This document shows positions 55,438-64,000 of a DNA stretch of 64,000 nt, piece by piece. Under the pieces are notes generated by a model. The model was not told the DNA's origin, did not search any database, and saw only the letters and a list, made by a program, of their open reading frames with translations. The stretch comes from Enterococcus sp. DIV2402 (GTDB lineage: Bacteria > Bacillota > Bacilli > Lactobacillales > Enterococcaceae), in the NCBI RefSeq assembly GCF_017426705.2, contig NZ_CP147251.1:1526501-1590500 (forward strand). The letters are read 5' to 3'. The first letter of the stretch is position 1; each line of letters begins with the position of its first letter. Both the position numbers and the translations under genes were made by a program.

Positions 55438-55479
55438 TACGCTTCTAGGTTAGATCGAACAATCTAACTTAGAGGCGTA
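55438..55479 (+). terminator. Long stem after degV
   Basis: 18-bp stem (two G-U pairs) at 55438-55455 and 55462-55479 with a CGAACA loop. The T tail is poor (TTTCATTTT), so termination may be partial. Confidence 0.65.
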
Positions 55480-55593
55480 TTTCATTTTAGGTGTTTTTTG
55501 TTTAAAAATAGTTTATTAAAAGAACGCTTAGTATGTTTTTTTATTATTTTCTGATAAAATAGCAGAGAAATCAGAAGATGGAGGGACGCAAAC

Positions 55594-56478
55594 GTGAAGA
55601 TTCAAAAAATAATAGGACCAATTATTGTGGTTTTTTTACTGGCATTTTTGACTTTTTTGGTCCTTCAACAAGCTTTTCCTAAAGTTCAACCAAGGTTAAA
55701 TGGGACAAGCCAAGTTGCTACAGAAAAATACAAAGAAACGATTCGTTATACTGCTTTAGGGGATTCCTTAACAGAAGGCGTGGGTGATGATACGAAACGT
55801 GGCGGTTTTGTACCGATTGTCGCCAATGATTTACAAGAAGAATTTCAGTTAACCAGTGTCGAAGTTGAGAATTATGGTGTCGCAGGTGAACGTAGTGACC
55901 AAATTTATAAACGTTTAAAAAAGGAAACTGAGATTCAGAACAATATGGCAGAATCCGACATTATCACGTTAACTGTTGGTGGAAATGATTTAATGAAAGT
56001 CATTCAAAATAACATCTTTGGTTTGTCAATGAAGACTTTTGAGAAGCCTTTAAAGAAATATCAAACGCAATTAACTGAGCTATTAACAGAGTTACGAAAT
56101 TTAAATCCTCATGCACCTATTTATGTGGTCGGGGTGTATAATCCGTTTTATGTCAATTTTCCAGAGATTACAGATATGCAGACGATTGTAGATAATTGGA
56201 ATGAAGGGACGAAAGAAATTGTTGAAGAAAATGAAAATGTCTATTTTATTCCAATTAATGAGTTGATTGCTTCTGGATTAGGCGAGCCTGCAATCACAGT
56301 TCAAACAGAAGATAGCTCTAGAGAAACAGGCAATGATTTGAATATTGTTAAAAATAATGTGTTGTATGATAAAGATAAATTCCATCCGAATAATATTGGT
56401 TATCAATTGATGGCTAAAGCAGTTAAAGATGAACTAATCAGCACTAAAAATGAATGGTTACTAAAGGAGAGTGAGTAG
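55594..56478 (+). CDS. Membrane-anchored or secreted SGNH/GDSL esterase (YpmR-like)
   Basis: 294 aa. N-terminal membrane anchor or uncleaved signal (IIGPIIVVFLLAFLTFLVL), then an SGNH hydrolase domain. Block I is ALGDSLTEGVGDD (Ser), block III TVGGNDLMK (Gly, Asn), block V DKFHPNNIGY (Asp, His). The substrate is unknown; lipids or wall acyl groups are typical. The GTG start has GGAGGG 8 nt upstream. First gene of a ypmR-ypmS-msrA-yozE group. Confidence 0.88.
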   Translation: MKIQKIIGPIIVVFLLAFLTFLVLQQAFPKVQPRLNGTSQVATEKYKETIRYTALGDSLTEGVGDDTKRGGFVPIVANDLQEEFQLTSVEVENYGVAGERSDQIYKRLKKETEIQNNMAESDIITLTVGGNDLMKVIQNNIFGLSMKTFEKPLKKYQTQLTELLTELRNLNPHAPIYVVGVYNPFYVNFPEITDMQTIVDNWNEGTKEIVEENENVYFIPINELIASGLGEPAITVQTEDSSRETGNDLNIVKNNVLYDKDKFHPNNIGYQLMAKAVKDELISTKNEWLLKESE

Positions 56479-57120
56479 ATGACCCCCGAAGAAAAACCAA
56501 GCACCAAAAAAACTTTTTCGTGGAAAGAATGGAATAAATGGAAAGTTGCTTTTTTTGTATTAATTGGTATTGTAATAGGTAGCAGTATTTTTTTATTCAC
56601 ACGAATTACTGAAAAAAGAGATTTTACAAAACATGATATTCCTGAATTGGTTGAACGTGAAGGCAGTCCAGTTTTAAATATTCGTAGTAATAAAGAACAA
56701 ATCAATTCACTGATTGATTTTTATTTAGATGAATATCAACAAGATACAGATGTCAAATATGAATTTCGTTTGGAAAATGAAGCATTATTGACGGGTGAAT
56801 TTAAAATTTTAGGTTTTCCAGTAACATTTTATCTTTATTTTGATCCGTATGTGATGGATAATGGGAATGTGCAATTGAAAGCAAAAAGTTTATCAATTGG
56901 GACACTTGGCGTACCGATTACCGAAGTCATGAAAATGATTCAAAGAAACTACGATATGCCCAAATGGATTGAGATCAATCCTAAAGAAGAGACAGTTATG
57001 TTGCGATTAGATCAATTCCGTATGCAAAACGGTCTGTTCTTAAAAGCAGATAAAATAAATTTGGTTGATGATGAGATTCAAGTGAGCTTATATTTACCTG
57101 AATCCAAAGAAAAGGAGTGA
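56479..57120 (+). CDS. YpmS-like membrane protein (DUF2140)
   Basis: 213 aa. One N-terminal membrane segment ([20 protein letters not shown]) and a large extracellular domain ([34 protein letters not shown]). The ATG directly follows the stop of the SGNH gene, with AAAGGAG inside that gene. The function is unknown; the tight pairing with YpmR-like esterases in many Bacillota suggests a shared envelope task. Confidence 0.85.
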   Translation: MTPEEKPSTKKTFSWKEWNKWKVAFFVLIGIVIGSSIFLFTRITEKRDFTKHDIPELVEREGSPVLNIRSNKEQINSLIDFYLDEYQQDTDVKYEFRLENEALLTGEFKILGFPVTFYLYFDPYVMDNGNVQLKAKSLSIGTLGVPITEVMKMIQRNYDMPKWIEINPKEETVMLRLDQFRMQNGLFLKADKINLVDDEIQVSLYLPESKEKE

Positions 57121-57125
57121 CAAAG

Positions 57126-57632
57126 ATGGAAAGAGCTATTTTTGCAGGAGGTTGTTTTTGGTGTATGATACAACCTTTTGATGAACTACCAGGAATTCAT
57201 TCAGTACTGTCAGGTTATACAGGTGGTCATGTGGAGAATCCAACGTATGAGCAAGTGTGTAGTCATACAACTGGACACACAGAAGCAGTGGAAATTATTT
57301 TTGACCCAGAATTGATTTCGTTTAAAGATTTAGTAGAAATCTACTGGCAACAAACAGATCCAACCGATGCATTTGGTCAATTTGAAGACCGTGGAGACAA
57401 TTACCGTCCAGTGATTTTCTACTTTAATGACGAACAAAAGAAAATCGCCGAAGAAAGTAAGCAAGCCTTACAGGATTCTGGCCGTTTTGATAAACCGATT
57501 GTGACAAGTATTGAATCAGCGCAACCGTTTTATCCAGCAGAATTGTATCATCAAGACTATTATAAGAAAAATCCAACGAACTTTGAGCGTAGTCATGCCC
57601 GAAGAGAAGCATTTTTAAAAGAGAACTGGTGA
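57126..57632 (+). CDS. msrA: Peptide methionine-(S)-sulfoxide reductase MsrA
   Basis: 168 aa. ATG 57126 is taken because AAAGGAG ends 8 nt before it; a GTG 9 nt earlier overlaps that site. Catalytic motif AGGCFWCM at residues 7-14, then [15 protein letters not shown] and [13 protein letters not shown]. It repairs oxidised methionine in proteins. No MsrB domain is fused and no msrB gene is adjacent. Operon with the upstream YpmR/YpmS-like pair. Confidence 0.95.
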   Translation: MERAIFAGGCFWCMIQPFDELPGIHSVLSGYTGGHVENPTYEQVCSHTTGHTEAVEIIFDPELISFKDLVEIYWQQTDPTDAFGQFEDRGDNYRPVIFYFNDEQKKIAEESKQALQDSGRFDKPIVTSIESAQPFYPAELYHQDYYKKNPTNFERSHARREAFLKENW

Positions 57633-57636
57633 GTAT

Positions 57637-57858
57637 ATGAGAAGAAGCTTTTATCAGTATTTGATGACGTTGAAAGGACCGAGTCATACAGATGAAGAAC
57701 AAATTTTTGCAACCGATGCAAGTCATGATATTCAATTTCCTAAGCATACAGACAATTATGATGAAATTTCTAATTACTTAGAAATGAATGTTAATTATTT
57801 AGAAAACATGGATATTTTTGATCGAATTTGGGAAAAATATTTAGAAAATAATGCATAA
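57637..57858 (+). CDS. YozE/UPF0346-family small protein
   Basis: 73 aa. The pattern SFYQYLMTLKGP, then FATDASHDIQFPKHTDNYDEISNYLE and a closing MDIFDRIWEKY, is that of the YozE SAM-like helical family of unknown function. It begins 4 nt after msrA and is followed by a terminator, so it ends the operon. Confidence 0.88.
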   Translation: MRRSFYQYLMTLKGPSHTDEEQIFATDASHDIQFPKHTDNYDEISNYLEMNVNYLENMDIFDRIWEKYLENNA

Positions 57859-57860
57859 GT

Positions 57861-57908
57861 AAAGAAGGCGGAAAAGTCATAATAGACTTTTGTACCGTCT
57901 TCTTTTTT
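57861..57908 (+). terminator. Intrinsic terminator after yozE
   Basis: AAAGAAGGCGG pairs with CCGTCTTCTTT (one G-U); an inner AAGTC/GACTT hairpin and a T run follow. Confidence 0.82.
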
Positions 57909-57964
57909 CTTGTGGTATGATGCAAAGTATAGAAATACTCATGGTATAAAAATGGAGGAAACAC

Positions 57965-59386
57965 ATGCAAAATAAACAAATACCTTTTCATAGATATATT
58001 ATATCACTCATTTGTGTAGCGGTTATTTCTGGTGGCGGCGTATATATTGCCAACAATTCAGGAGTCACATTAGCTTCAGAGGAAGAAGATGAACTACAAA
58101 AAGTTCATACCTTGTATCGTACATTACAAGAAGATTATTATCAAAAAGTTGATAAAGATACGCTGATTGAAGGAGCCCTTAAAGGCATGACTGAAGCATT
58201 AAATGATCCGTATACAACTTATTTGGGCAAAGAAGAAGCAGAGCAATTGTCAAATTCGTTAGCTGATAGTTTTGAAGGCATCGGTGCAACACTGACTTTA
58301 GTTGATAATTTACCTGAAGTTGCACAAGCCCCAGTCAAAGACAGTCCTGCTGAAAAAGCTGGTTTAAAAGTTCATGATAAAATTTTAAAAGTGGATGGAA
58401 AAGAAACCATTGGGCAAACCTTAAATGAAGTGGTACAGTCGATTCGTGGCGAAAAAGGTACACAAGTAACGTTAACCATTCAGCGGGCAGACAAAACATT
58501 TGATGTTGAAATTACTCGTGGAAAAATTCCAATTGCTTCTTTAATCGCAGAAATGGATGAAAACCAACCGACGATTGGTAAGATTCAAATTGCTAGTTTT
58601 AATGAAAGTACTGCACGTGAGTTACAAGAGGCAATTGAAAAGTTGCGCAAAGAAGGAGCACAATCATTTATCATTGATTTAAGACAAAATCCTGGTGGTT
58701 ATTTAAGTCAAGTTGAAGCTATGGCAAGTATGTTTTTAGAAGATGGTCAAACGATTGTTCAATTTGAAACGGATGACCAAATTGTCGGTTCCAGTAAAGC
58801 ATCTAGTGACTTAGACGGTGGGTTTAAGGTGACGGAACCTGTTGCAGTATTAGTCGATGGTGGCAGTGCTTCAGCCTCAGAAATTTTTGCAGCAGCGTTA
58901 AAAGAATCCGCTAATGTACCTGTAATTGGCACCAAAACTTTTGGGAAAGGGACCGTTCAAGCAGTGAATGGTTTTGGAGACCAGAGTGAGCTGAAAATGA
59001 CGGTTCAAAAGTGGTTAACGCCATCTGGTGAATGGATTAATGAAAAAGGATTAAAACCGACGATTGAAGTTGATTTTCCAGAGTATGCCTACCTACCACC
59101 ATTACCGAAAAATGAAACGTTAAAAAAAGGAATGACCTCCGAAGACGTAGAAAATTTAAATACATTCTTACATGTATTGGCATATCAAACAGAAGGCAAT
59201 ACCTTTAATGATGCAACAGAACAAGCGGTCAAAGATTTCCAATCATCCAATAAGTTAAAAGAAACCGGAGAAGTAGATGCCGAAACAGCAGTGGTTATTG
59301 AATTGAAAATAACAGACCAACTGCGCAAGTCCGATCAAATGTACGAGAAAGCAGTTGAAGTATTGACGAAAGAGTCGAAACAATGA
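57965..59386 (+). CDS. C-terminal processing peptidase (S41) with PDZ and peptidoglycan-binding domains
   Basis: 473 aa. N-terminal signal or anchor (IISLICVAVISGGGVYIA), a PDZ domain (about 95-180, PVKDSPAEKAGLKVHDKILK), the S41 protease core with nucleophile in GGSASASEIFAAALK and Lys in GTKTFGKGTVQ, and a C-terminal PG_binding_1-type domain (about 390-455, AVKDFQSSNKLKETGEVD). It cleaves envelope proteins at or near their C-terminus. Its stop overlaps lepB by ATGA. The ATG is preceded by GGAGG. Confidence 0.92.
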   Translation: MQNKQIPFHRYIISLICVAVISGGGVYIANNSGVTLASEEEDELQKVHTLYRTLQEDYYQKVDKDTLIEGALKGMTEALNDPYTTYLGKEEAEQLSNSLADSFEGIGATLTLVDNLPEVAQAPVKDSPAEKAGLKVHDKILKVDGKETIGQTLNEVVQSIRGEKGTQVTLTIQRADKTFDVEITRGKIPIASLIAEMDENQPTIGKIQIASFNESTARELQEAIEKLRKEGAQSFIIDLRQNPGGYLSQVEAMASMFLEDGQTIVQFETDDQIVGSSKASSDLDGGFKVTEPVAVLVDGGSASASEIFAAALKESANVPVIGTKTFGKGTVQAVNGFGDQSELKMTVQKWLTPSGEWINEKGLKPTIEVDFPEYAYLPPLPKNETLKKGMTSEDVENLNTFLHVLAYQTEGNTFNDATEQAVKDFQSSNKLKETGEVDAETAVVIELKITDQLRKSDQMYEKAVEVLTKESKQ

Positions 59387-59937
59387 AAACAGTAAACAAA
59401 GACCGCTTTTTTGAAATAGTTTGGATGATTTTGAAATATACTTTTGTTGCCGGAGCACTGGCTATAATGATTCGGGGATTTCTATTGATTCCAGTTCCTG
59501 TTGAAGGAAATTCTATGGAGACAACTTTACAGCAAGGAGATATGGTTGTTGTTGAAAAGATTTCTGAGATCAAACGTTTTGATATTATTGTTTTTCAACT
59601 ATCAGATGGAACAACGTATATTAAACGGGTAATTGGTCTACCTGGAGAATCTGTTAGTTATGCAGACGATAAACTGTATATTAATGGTAAACAAGTTAAT
59701 GAACCTTTCTTAGAGAAAAACTTGGCAGAAAATGATGAGCCGATTCCTTTCACCTATGACTTTAAATTTGAAGAATTGATGGGTGTAGAAAAATTAGGAA
59801 AAGACAGCTATTTTGTTATTGGAGACAATCGACGTTTATCTAAAGATAGTCGCTCATTTGGTGCAATTTCTGAAGAAAACATTTTAGGTAAGGCTCGTTT
59901 TGTCTATTACCCATTTACACATATTAAGTTTATTTAG
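59383..59937 (+). CDS. lepB: Type I signal peptidase
   Basis: 184 aa. One N-terminal membrane segment, then the catalytic domain with Ser44 in EGNSMETTLQQGD and Lys81 in YIKRVIGLPGE; box E is GDNRRLSKDSRSFG. It removes signal peptides from secreted proteins. Translational coupling to the S41 protease hints at joint roles in protein export and processing. Confidence 0.95.
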   Translation: MKTVNKDRFFEIVWMILKYTFVAGALAIMIRGFLLIPVPVEGNSMETTLQQGDMVVVEKISEIKRFDIIVFQLSDGTTYIKRVIGLPGESVSYADDKLYINGKQVNEPFLEKNLAENDEPIPFTYDFKFEELMGVEKLGKDSYFVIGDNRRLSKDSRSFGAISEENILGKARFVYYPFTHIKFI

Positions 59938-59967
59938 AAGCTATGAATTAGGCTTGTTTAAACATGC

Positions 59968-60017
59968 ACTATCTAAATAATTGAGCGCAATGTCTCAATT
60001 GTTTAGATAGTTTTTTT
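59968..60017 (+). terminator. Intrinsic terminator after lepB
   Basis: ACTATCTAAA and AATTGAG pair with CTCAATT and TTTAGATAGT around one T/G mismatch; 8-nt loop and seven T. Confidence 0.93.
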
Positions 60018-60037
60018 ATGTAAATCACCGTCATTTT

Positions 60038-60066
60038 TTGACAAAAAACGTAATTTGTCGTACAAG
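60038..60066 (+). promoter_or_regulatory. Predicted ohyA promoter with an embedded dyad
   Basis: TTGACA, 17-nt spacer, TACAAG. GACAAA and TTTGTC (60040-60059, 8-nt gap) form a perfect dyad covering the -35 and spacer, a common repressor position. Confidence 0.5.
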
Positions 60067-60150
60067 TTTGAAGGGTTTTTGATTGTTAAATTTAAGGAAA
60101 AATTTCATAATAAATTTGTATTTAACAATTTAATGAAAGAAGATGTTTCT

Positions 60151-61920
60151 ATGTATCGAAGTAATGGAAATTATGAAGCGTTTGCTCGTCCAAAAAAACC
60201 AGAAAATGTCGATCGTAAACAAGCTTATTTAGTTGGATCCGGTTTAGCGTCCTTGGCAGCTGCTGCTTTTTTAGTACGCGATGGCCAAATGAAAGGAGAA
60301 AATATTCACATTTTCGAGGAACTACCCCTTGCTGGGGGAAGCTTGGATGGTATTTTAGATCCAACAAAAGGATTTATTATTCGTGGTGGACGCGAGATGG
60401 AAAATCACTTTGAATGTCTGTGGGATTTATTCCGTTCAGTGCCCTCTCTTGAAGTGGAAGATGCTTCGGTGTTAGATGAATTTTATTGGTTAAATAAAGA
60501 AGATCCGAATTCTTCTAATTGTCGTGTGATTGAAAACCGTGGCGAACGTATTCCAACAGACGGTAAATTTACATTATCTGATCAAGCTTCAGAAGAGATT
60601 GTTCGTTTGTTTCTTATGACAGAAGATAGTTTACAAGATAAAAAAATTACAGATGTCTTTTCAGAAGAATTTTTTGAGTCTAACTTTTGGACGTATTGGT
60701 CAACCATGTTTGCTTTTGAAAAATGGCATTCAGCAATGGAAATGCGTCGTTATATTATGCGTTTCATCCATCATATTGATGGGTTACCAGATTTATCTGC
60801 TTTGAAATTTACAAAATATAACCAATATGAATCATTAGTCTTACCATTGGTTCGCTATTTAGAAGCGCATCATGTGCATTTCCAATATGATACTATGGTA
60901 AAAAATATTATCGTGGAACATGAAAATGGATTAATAGCAAAAGAATTGATTCTTGAAGTGAATGGTGAAGAACAACGTGTGTCTTTAACGACAGATGATT
61001 TAGTCTTTGTAACGAATGGTAGCATTACTGAAAGTACGACATATGGGGATAATGATCACCCAGCCCCTATTACTCATGAGCCCGGTGGTAGCTGGCAGTT
61101 ATGGCAAAATTTAGCGAAACAAGACCCAGCATTAGGTAATCCTAGTAAGTTCTGTGAAAATTTACCTGAAGAAAGTTGGTTTGTTTCTGCAACTTTAACG
61201 ACGCTTGATGATAAAATAGCGCCATATATCGAAAAAATTAGCAAACGTGATCCTTATGCTGGCAAAGTTGTCACTGGCGGAATCGTTACAGCTAAGGATT
61301 CTGGATGGCTAATGAGTTATACCCTAAATCGACAACCACATTTTAAAAATCAACCTAAAGATCAATTAGTCGTGTGGATTTATGGCTTACTTTCGGATAA
61401 AAAAGGTGATTTTATTAAGAAAAAAATTACGGAATGTTCAGGAAATGAAATCGCACAAGAATGGTTATATCATTTAGGTGTACCAGTGGAAATAATTCCT
61501 GACTTAGCTCGTCATTCAGCGAATACAATTCCTTGCTATATGCCTTACATTACGTCTTATTTTATGCCTCGTGCTAACGGAGACCGTCCGCTAGTAGTTC
61601 CAGAAGGCTCTAAAAATTTAGCTTTTATTGGAAACTTTAGCGAGACCGAACGAGATACAGTTTTTACCACAGAATATTCCGTCCGTACCGCAATGGAAGC
61701 CGTGTATAGCTTATTAAAAGTTGATCGAGGTGTACCAGAAGTCTTTGCGTCAGCCTATGATATTCGCACCTTATTATCTTCAACGAATCGTTTAATGGAT
61801 GGTAAAAAAATTACAGACATGCACGTTCCTTGGTTAATTAAAGTGTTAGAAAAACGCGGGTTGAAAAAAGTCGAAGGAACGTTTATTGAAGAGTTATTAA
61901 AAGACAGTCATTTAATTTAA
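60151..61920 (+). CDS. ohyA: Oleate hydratase (myosin-cross-reactive antigen family)
   Basis: 589-aa FAD enzyme that adds water to cis-9 double bonds of unsaturated fatty acids (oleate to 10-hydroxystearate). It detoxifies host or environmental fatty acids. ATG 60151 is chosen because the family begins with the [18 protein letters not shown] pattern. The FAD motif is [16 protein letters not shown], followed by [11 protein letters not shown] and [15 protein letters not shown] with the catalytic acid. Length normal. The ribosome site (AAAGAAG) is weak. Confidence 0.96.
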   Translation: MYRSNGNYEAFARPKKPENVDRKQAYLVGSGLASLAAAAFLVRDGQMKGENIHIFEELPLAGGSLDGILDPTKGFIIRGGREMENHFECLWDLFRSVPSLEVEDASVLDEFYWLNKEDPNSSNCRVIENRGERIPTDGKFTLSDQASEEIVRLFLMTEDSLQDKKITDVFSEEFFESNFWTYWSTMFAFEKWHSAMEMRRYIMRFIHHIDGLPDLSALKFTKYNQYESLVLPLVRYLEAHHVHFQYDTMVKNIIVEHENGLIAKELILEVNGEEQRVSLTTDDLVFVTNGSITESTTYGDNDHPAPITHEPGGSWQLWQNLAKQDPALGNPSKFCENLPEESWFVSATLTTLDDKIAPYIEKISKRDPYAGKVVTGGIVTAKDSGWLMSYTLNRQPHFKNQPKDQLVVWIYGLLSDKKGDFIKKKITECSGNEIAQEWLYHLGVPVEIIPDLARHSANTIPCYMPYITSYFMPRANGDRPLVVPEGSKNLAFIGNFSETERDTVFTTEYSVRTAMEAVYSLLKVDRGVPEVFASAYDIRTLLSSTNRLMDGKKITDMHVPWLIKVLEKRGLKKVEGTFIEELLKDSHLI

Positions 61921-61925
61921 TAGAG

Positions 61926-61963
61926 AAAAAACACCTTTCTCAAGTTCGAGAAGGGTGTTTTTT
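61926..61963. terminator. Bidirectional terminator between ohyA and rnhB
   Basis: AAAAAACACCTTTCTC / GAGAAGGGTGTTTTTT (one G-U), AAGTTC loop. Confidence 0.92.
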
Positions 61964-62733
61964 TATGAAAGATATTGCTTGACAGGGGCAAATGTTTTGC
62001 GATGAATTGGTGTGATTCCATGTGTTGCGAGCCCATCAAGGTGAATTTTTGTTCCGTAACCAGCATTTTTATCAAAGCCATAATGTGGATATAATTTGTG
62101 ATAATCCTTCATTAAATTATCCCGATAAACTTTTGCAATGATACTTGCTGCAGCAATTGAAATAGAACGCGCATCCCCTTTAATAATTTTTTCTTGAGGA
62201 AAAGGTAACTCTAAAGTCATCGCATCAATTAATAAATGCTCAGGTTGCGGTGTTAATTGGACGACTGCTTGCATCATCGCTTGTTTACTTGCTTGATAAA
62301 TATTTAAGGTATCAATTTCTTCAGGTGAGAGAATTCCGATTCCGATAGCAATTGCTTGCTCTTTAATTTCTTTTGCAAGTAATTCCCGTTTTTTTTCAGA
62401 CAATTGCTTGGAATCGTTTAAACCTAAAATTTCACAGTTTTGTGGTAAGATCACTGCTGCGGCAACCACTGGACCTGCTAAAGGGCCACGACCCACTTCA
62501 TCGATACCCGCTATTAGCATATGCCCTTGGTCATAACAAGCATGTTCAAATAACTGCATTTCAGTATACTTTGTTTTGAGTTGTGCCTCTTTTTCTAAGC
62601 GTTTTTCAAGCTGTGTCAATAATTTTTGAACGCCTAATCGTGAATCTTGACGCAAGCTTACCACATAGGGATCGTCTAAAGATGAAAGAGATTGTAGTTG
62701 TTCTTTAATCGTCGCAATAGATTCAATCTTCAT
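61963..62733 (-). CDS. rnhB: Ribonuclease HII
   Basis: 256 aa. The start is taken at ATG 62733 (GGAG 9 nt upstream); a GTG 24 nt earlier is possible. After an N-terminal helical extension of about 70 aa, the catalytic domain has GIDEVGRGPLAGP (Asp, Glu), GLNDSKQLSEKKRE and LLIDAMTLELP (Asp). It removes single ribonucleotides and RNA primers from DNA. It overlaps rbgA by 11 bp. Confidence 0.95.
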   Translation of the reverse strand: MKIESIATIKEQLQSLSSLDDPYVVSLRQDSRLGVQKLLTQLEKRLEKEAQLKTKYTEMQLFEHACYDQGHMLIAGIDEVGRGPLAGPVVAAAVILPQNCEILGLNDSKQLSEKKRELLAKEIKEQAIAIGIGILSPEEIDTLNIYQASKQAMMQAVVQLTPQPEHLLIDAMTLELPFPQEKIIKGDARSISIAAASIIAKVYRDNLMKDYHKLYPHYGFDKNAGYGTKIHLDGLATHGITPIHRKTFAPVKQYLS

Positions 62734-63586
62734 CAAGTCCCACTCCAAATTCTTCACAACGATCTAATGTATATCTTCCTAATTTTCCTTGACGAATGTC
62801 ATGAATGACCCGTTCACTTCCCCGTTCGTAATTATCGCGAAAGCCTAATTTTTCAGTAATTGTCATCAACAGTTCAGGACCTAATTGTGAGAGTTCTTCT
62901 TCTGATAAATGATAACGTTGAACCAATTGCTTTGGATAGTAACGCGCAAAGAAATCCAGTCCATAAATGGCAATATCATCTAAATGCAAAAGTTGGTCTT
63001 TGATAGCACCTGTTAATGCAAGTTTTTTGCCGATTTCTTGATCTTCAAATTTTGGCCATAAGATTCCAGGAGTATCTAATAATTCTAATTCACTTCCATA
63101 ACGAATCCATTGTTGTCCTTTAGTTACGCCAGGTTTGTTTCCTGTTTGAGCAATTTTTTTGCCAGCTAATCGGTTTAAGAGTGTTGATTTTCCAACGTTT
63201 GGAATGCCTATAACCATTGCACGAATAGCACGTGGTTTTAGACCACGATTGCGATCGCGTTCTAATTTTGCTTTGAGGGCTTCTTTAGCTTTTGCAACAA
63301 TCGCTTTGACTCCTTTATTTTCTTGGGCATTAATTGCTAAAACGGAAAAACCTTTCTCAATAAAATATTTTTCCCACTGTTTTGTTTGATTAGGATCAGC
63401 AAGGTCAGCTTTGTTAATTAAAACAAGGCGTGGTTTTTGTTGAAGAATTTGGTCAAGCATAGGGTTACGAGATGCTAAAGGTAGTCGTCCGTCAACTAAT
63501 TCAAAAACAATATCCACGTATTTTAATTTTTCGCTTACTTCTCGTTTCGCTTTTGCCATATGACCAGGAAACCATTGAATTGCCAT
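62723..63586 (-). CDS. rbgA: Ribosome biogenesis GTPase RbgA (YlqF)
   Basis: 287 aa. ATG 63586 follows AAGGAG at 9 nt. Circularly permuted GTPase: G4 NKADL (about residue 65) comes before G1 GIPNVGKSTLLNRL and G3 DTPGILWP. N-terminal MAIQWFPGHMAKAKRE is the family signature. It is needed for late 50S subunit assembly. Operon with rnhB; read away from dprA. Confidence 0.96.
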   Translation of the reverse strand: MAIQWFPGHMAKAKREVSEKLKYVDIVFELVDGRLPLASRNPMLDQILQQKPRLVLINKADLADPNQTKQWEKYFIEKGFSVLAINAQENKGVKAIVAKAKEALKAKLERDRNRGLKPRAIRAMVIGIPNVGKSTLLNRLAGKKIAQTGNKPGVTKGQQWIRYGSELELLDTPGILWPKFEDQEIGKKLALTGAIKDQLLHLDDIAIYGLDFFARYYPKQLVQRYHLSEEELSQLGPELLMTITEKLGFRDNYERGSERVIHDIRQGKLGRYTLDRCEEFGVGLDED

Positions 63587-63747
63587 ATCTATCACTCCTT
63601 TTCTACGAATATGGATAAAATTTGTCATTTATTTTACACAACGTCAATCATAAACGTTTTTACAAAGGGACTCAAGTTTTTTGTGTGTAAAAAAGTTGGG
63701 AATATTTTTGCGTATTTTTAGATGAGAAGAAAAGGAGGCGGAAAAGT

Positions 63748-64000
63748 TTGAACTTTTGGCAGCTCAGTAAACTTGAGAGATTAATTTTTAAATTAACTTA
63801 TTGTAGAGGAATCGGACTAATCGGTAAATGGAAAGTTGTGAGGTGTGCAGAGGAATTGCAACAGGAAATTTTTTCAATGGATGAAATTATACGCATTGCA
63901 GGTATTCAGCGATTCAAAGAACAATTCAAAAAAAGTTGGCAGGCTATTTCAGAATCTTGGTTAGTAGAACAGGCCGCCAAACAACAATTTGTCACCTGGT
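63748..64000 (+). CDS. dprA: DNA processing protein DprA, N-terminal part
   Basis: The TTG start at 63748 has AAAGGAGG 9 nt upstream. The frame stays open to the window end (84 codons). The visible part is the N-terminal helical domain (LSKLERLIFKLTYCRGIGLI, with a GIGLIGKWK helix-hairpin-helix-like stretch). The Rossmann DprA core lies outside the window. Assignment rests on this N-terminus and the rnhB/rbgA neighbourhood. DprA loads RecA on incoming single-stranded DNA. Confidence 0.72.
   Translation, partial: MNFWQLSKLERLIFKLTYCRGIGLIGKWKVVRCAEELQQEIFSMDEIIRIAGIQRFKEQFKKSWQAISESWLVEQAAKQQFVTW

Noticed and set aside
60055..60150. 32-residue extension of oleate hydratase
   Set aside because: It overlaps the predicted promoter -10, and the family N-terminus starts at ATG 60151.

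Overview
The window is an AT-rich stretch of a Gram-positive (Bacillota) chromosome, most likely Enterococcus or a close relative in the Enterococcaceae. The grounds are gene content: a glpK-glpO-glpF operon with an H2O2-forming glycerol-3-phosphate oxidase, an Mga-like regulator, liaFSR, class B PBP2B, the wall teichoic acid (WTA) genes tagA, tagB, tagD, tagG and tagH, strong AGGAGG ribosome sites with frequent GTG and TTG starts, and a dinG-ypmB-aspB-asnS block in the Bacillus order. The species cannot be named from this sequence. No tRNA, rRNA, CRISPR array, insertion sequence or prophage is visible, and no stretch over 300 bp lacks a gene.

Layout. 1-5.5 kb: zinc lipoprotein adcA with a Zur-type box, a BaeRF-family protein, a cold-shock gene, and guanine deaminase plus a purine permease. 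5.6-11.5 kb: dinG, ypmB, aspB, asnS. 11.6-18.5 kb: a flavoprotein resembling NADH peroxidase but lacking its redox cysteine, overlapping an Mga-like regulator, then glpKOF with a cre site. 18.6-23.9 kb: a small unknown gene and two divergent secreted cell-wall hydrolases (C40/NlpC-P60 type and GH25 muramidase) built on the same SH3/GW-like repeats. 24.1-31.3 kb: a WTA/glycopolymer cluster (GT-C-like membrane protein, tagB, tagA, a GT4-TagF fusion and a degenerate alpha/beta-hydrolase-like protein). 31.4-41.6 kb: mltG, greA, liaFSR, ktrA, GtrB- and GtrA-like genes on either side of two reverse-strand genes, sodA. 41.6-48 kb: a second cold-shock gene, tagD, tagH, tagG, an LCP ligase and pbp2B. 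48-64 kb: a Na+/H+ antiporter with an elaborate leader, a Uup-type ABC-F ATPase, thyA-dfrA, hemolysin III, degV, a ypmR-ypmS-msrA-yozE block, ctpA-lepB, oleate hydratase, rnhB/rbgA and the start of dprA.

The dominant theme is the cell envelope. TagD makes CDP-glycerol. TagA, TagB and the TagF-domain fusion would build the polymer, TagGH would export it, and the LCP protein would attach it to peptidoglycan. MltG, PBP2B, the two hydrolases, CtpA, signal peptidase and LiaFSR build, trim or survey the wall. The two hydrolases have no LPXTG anchor and probably hold on to the wall through their repeats. They lie directly beside the teichoic acid genes that may make their ligand.

The least explained features are the mosaic repeats shared by the divergent hydrolases, the GT4-TagF fusion and its hydrolase-like neighbour, the cysteine-less flavoprotein coupled to a regulator, the antiporter leader (tandem operator-like palindromes, a six-codon ORF, a possible pseudoknot) and an 83-bp stem-loop before the ABC-F gene.
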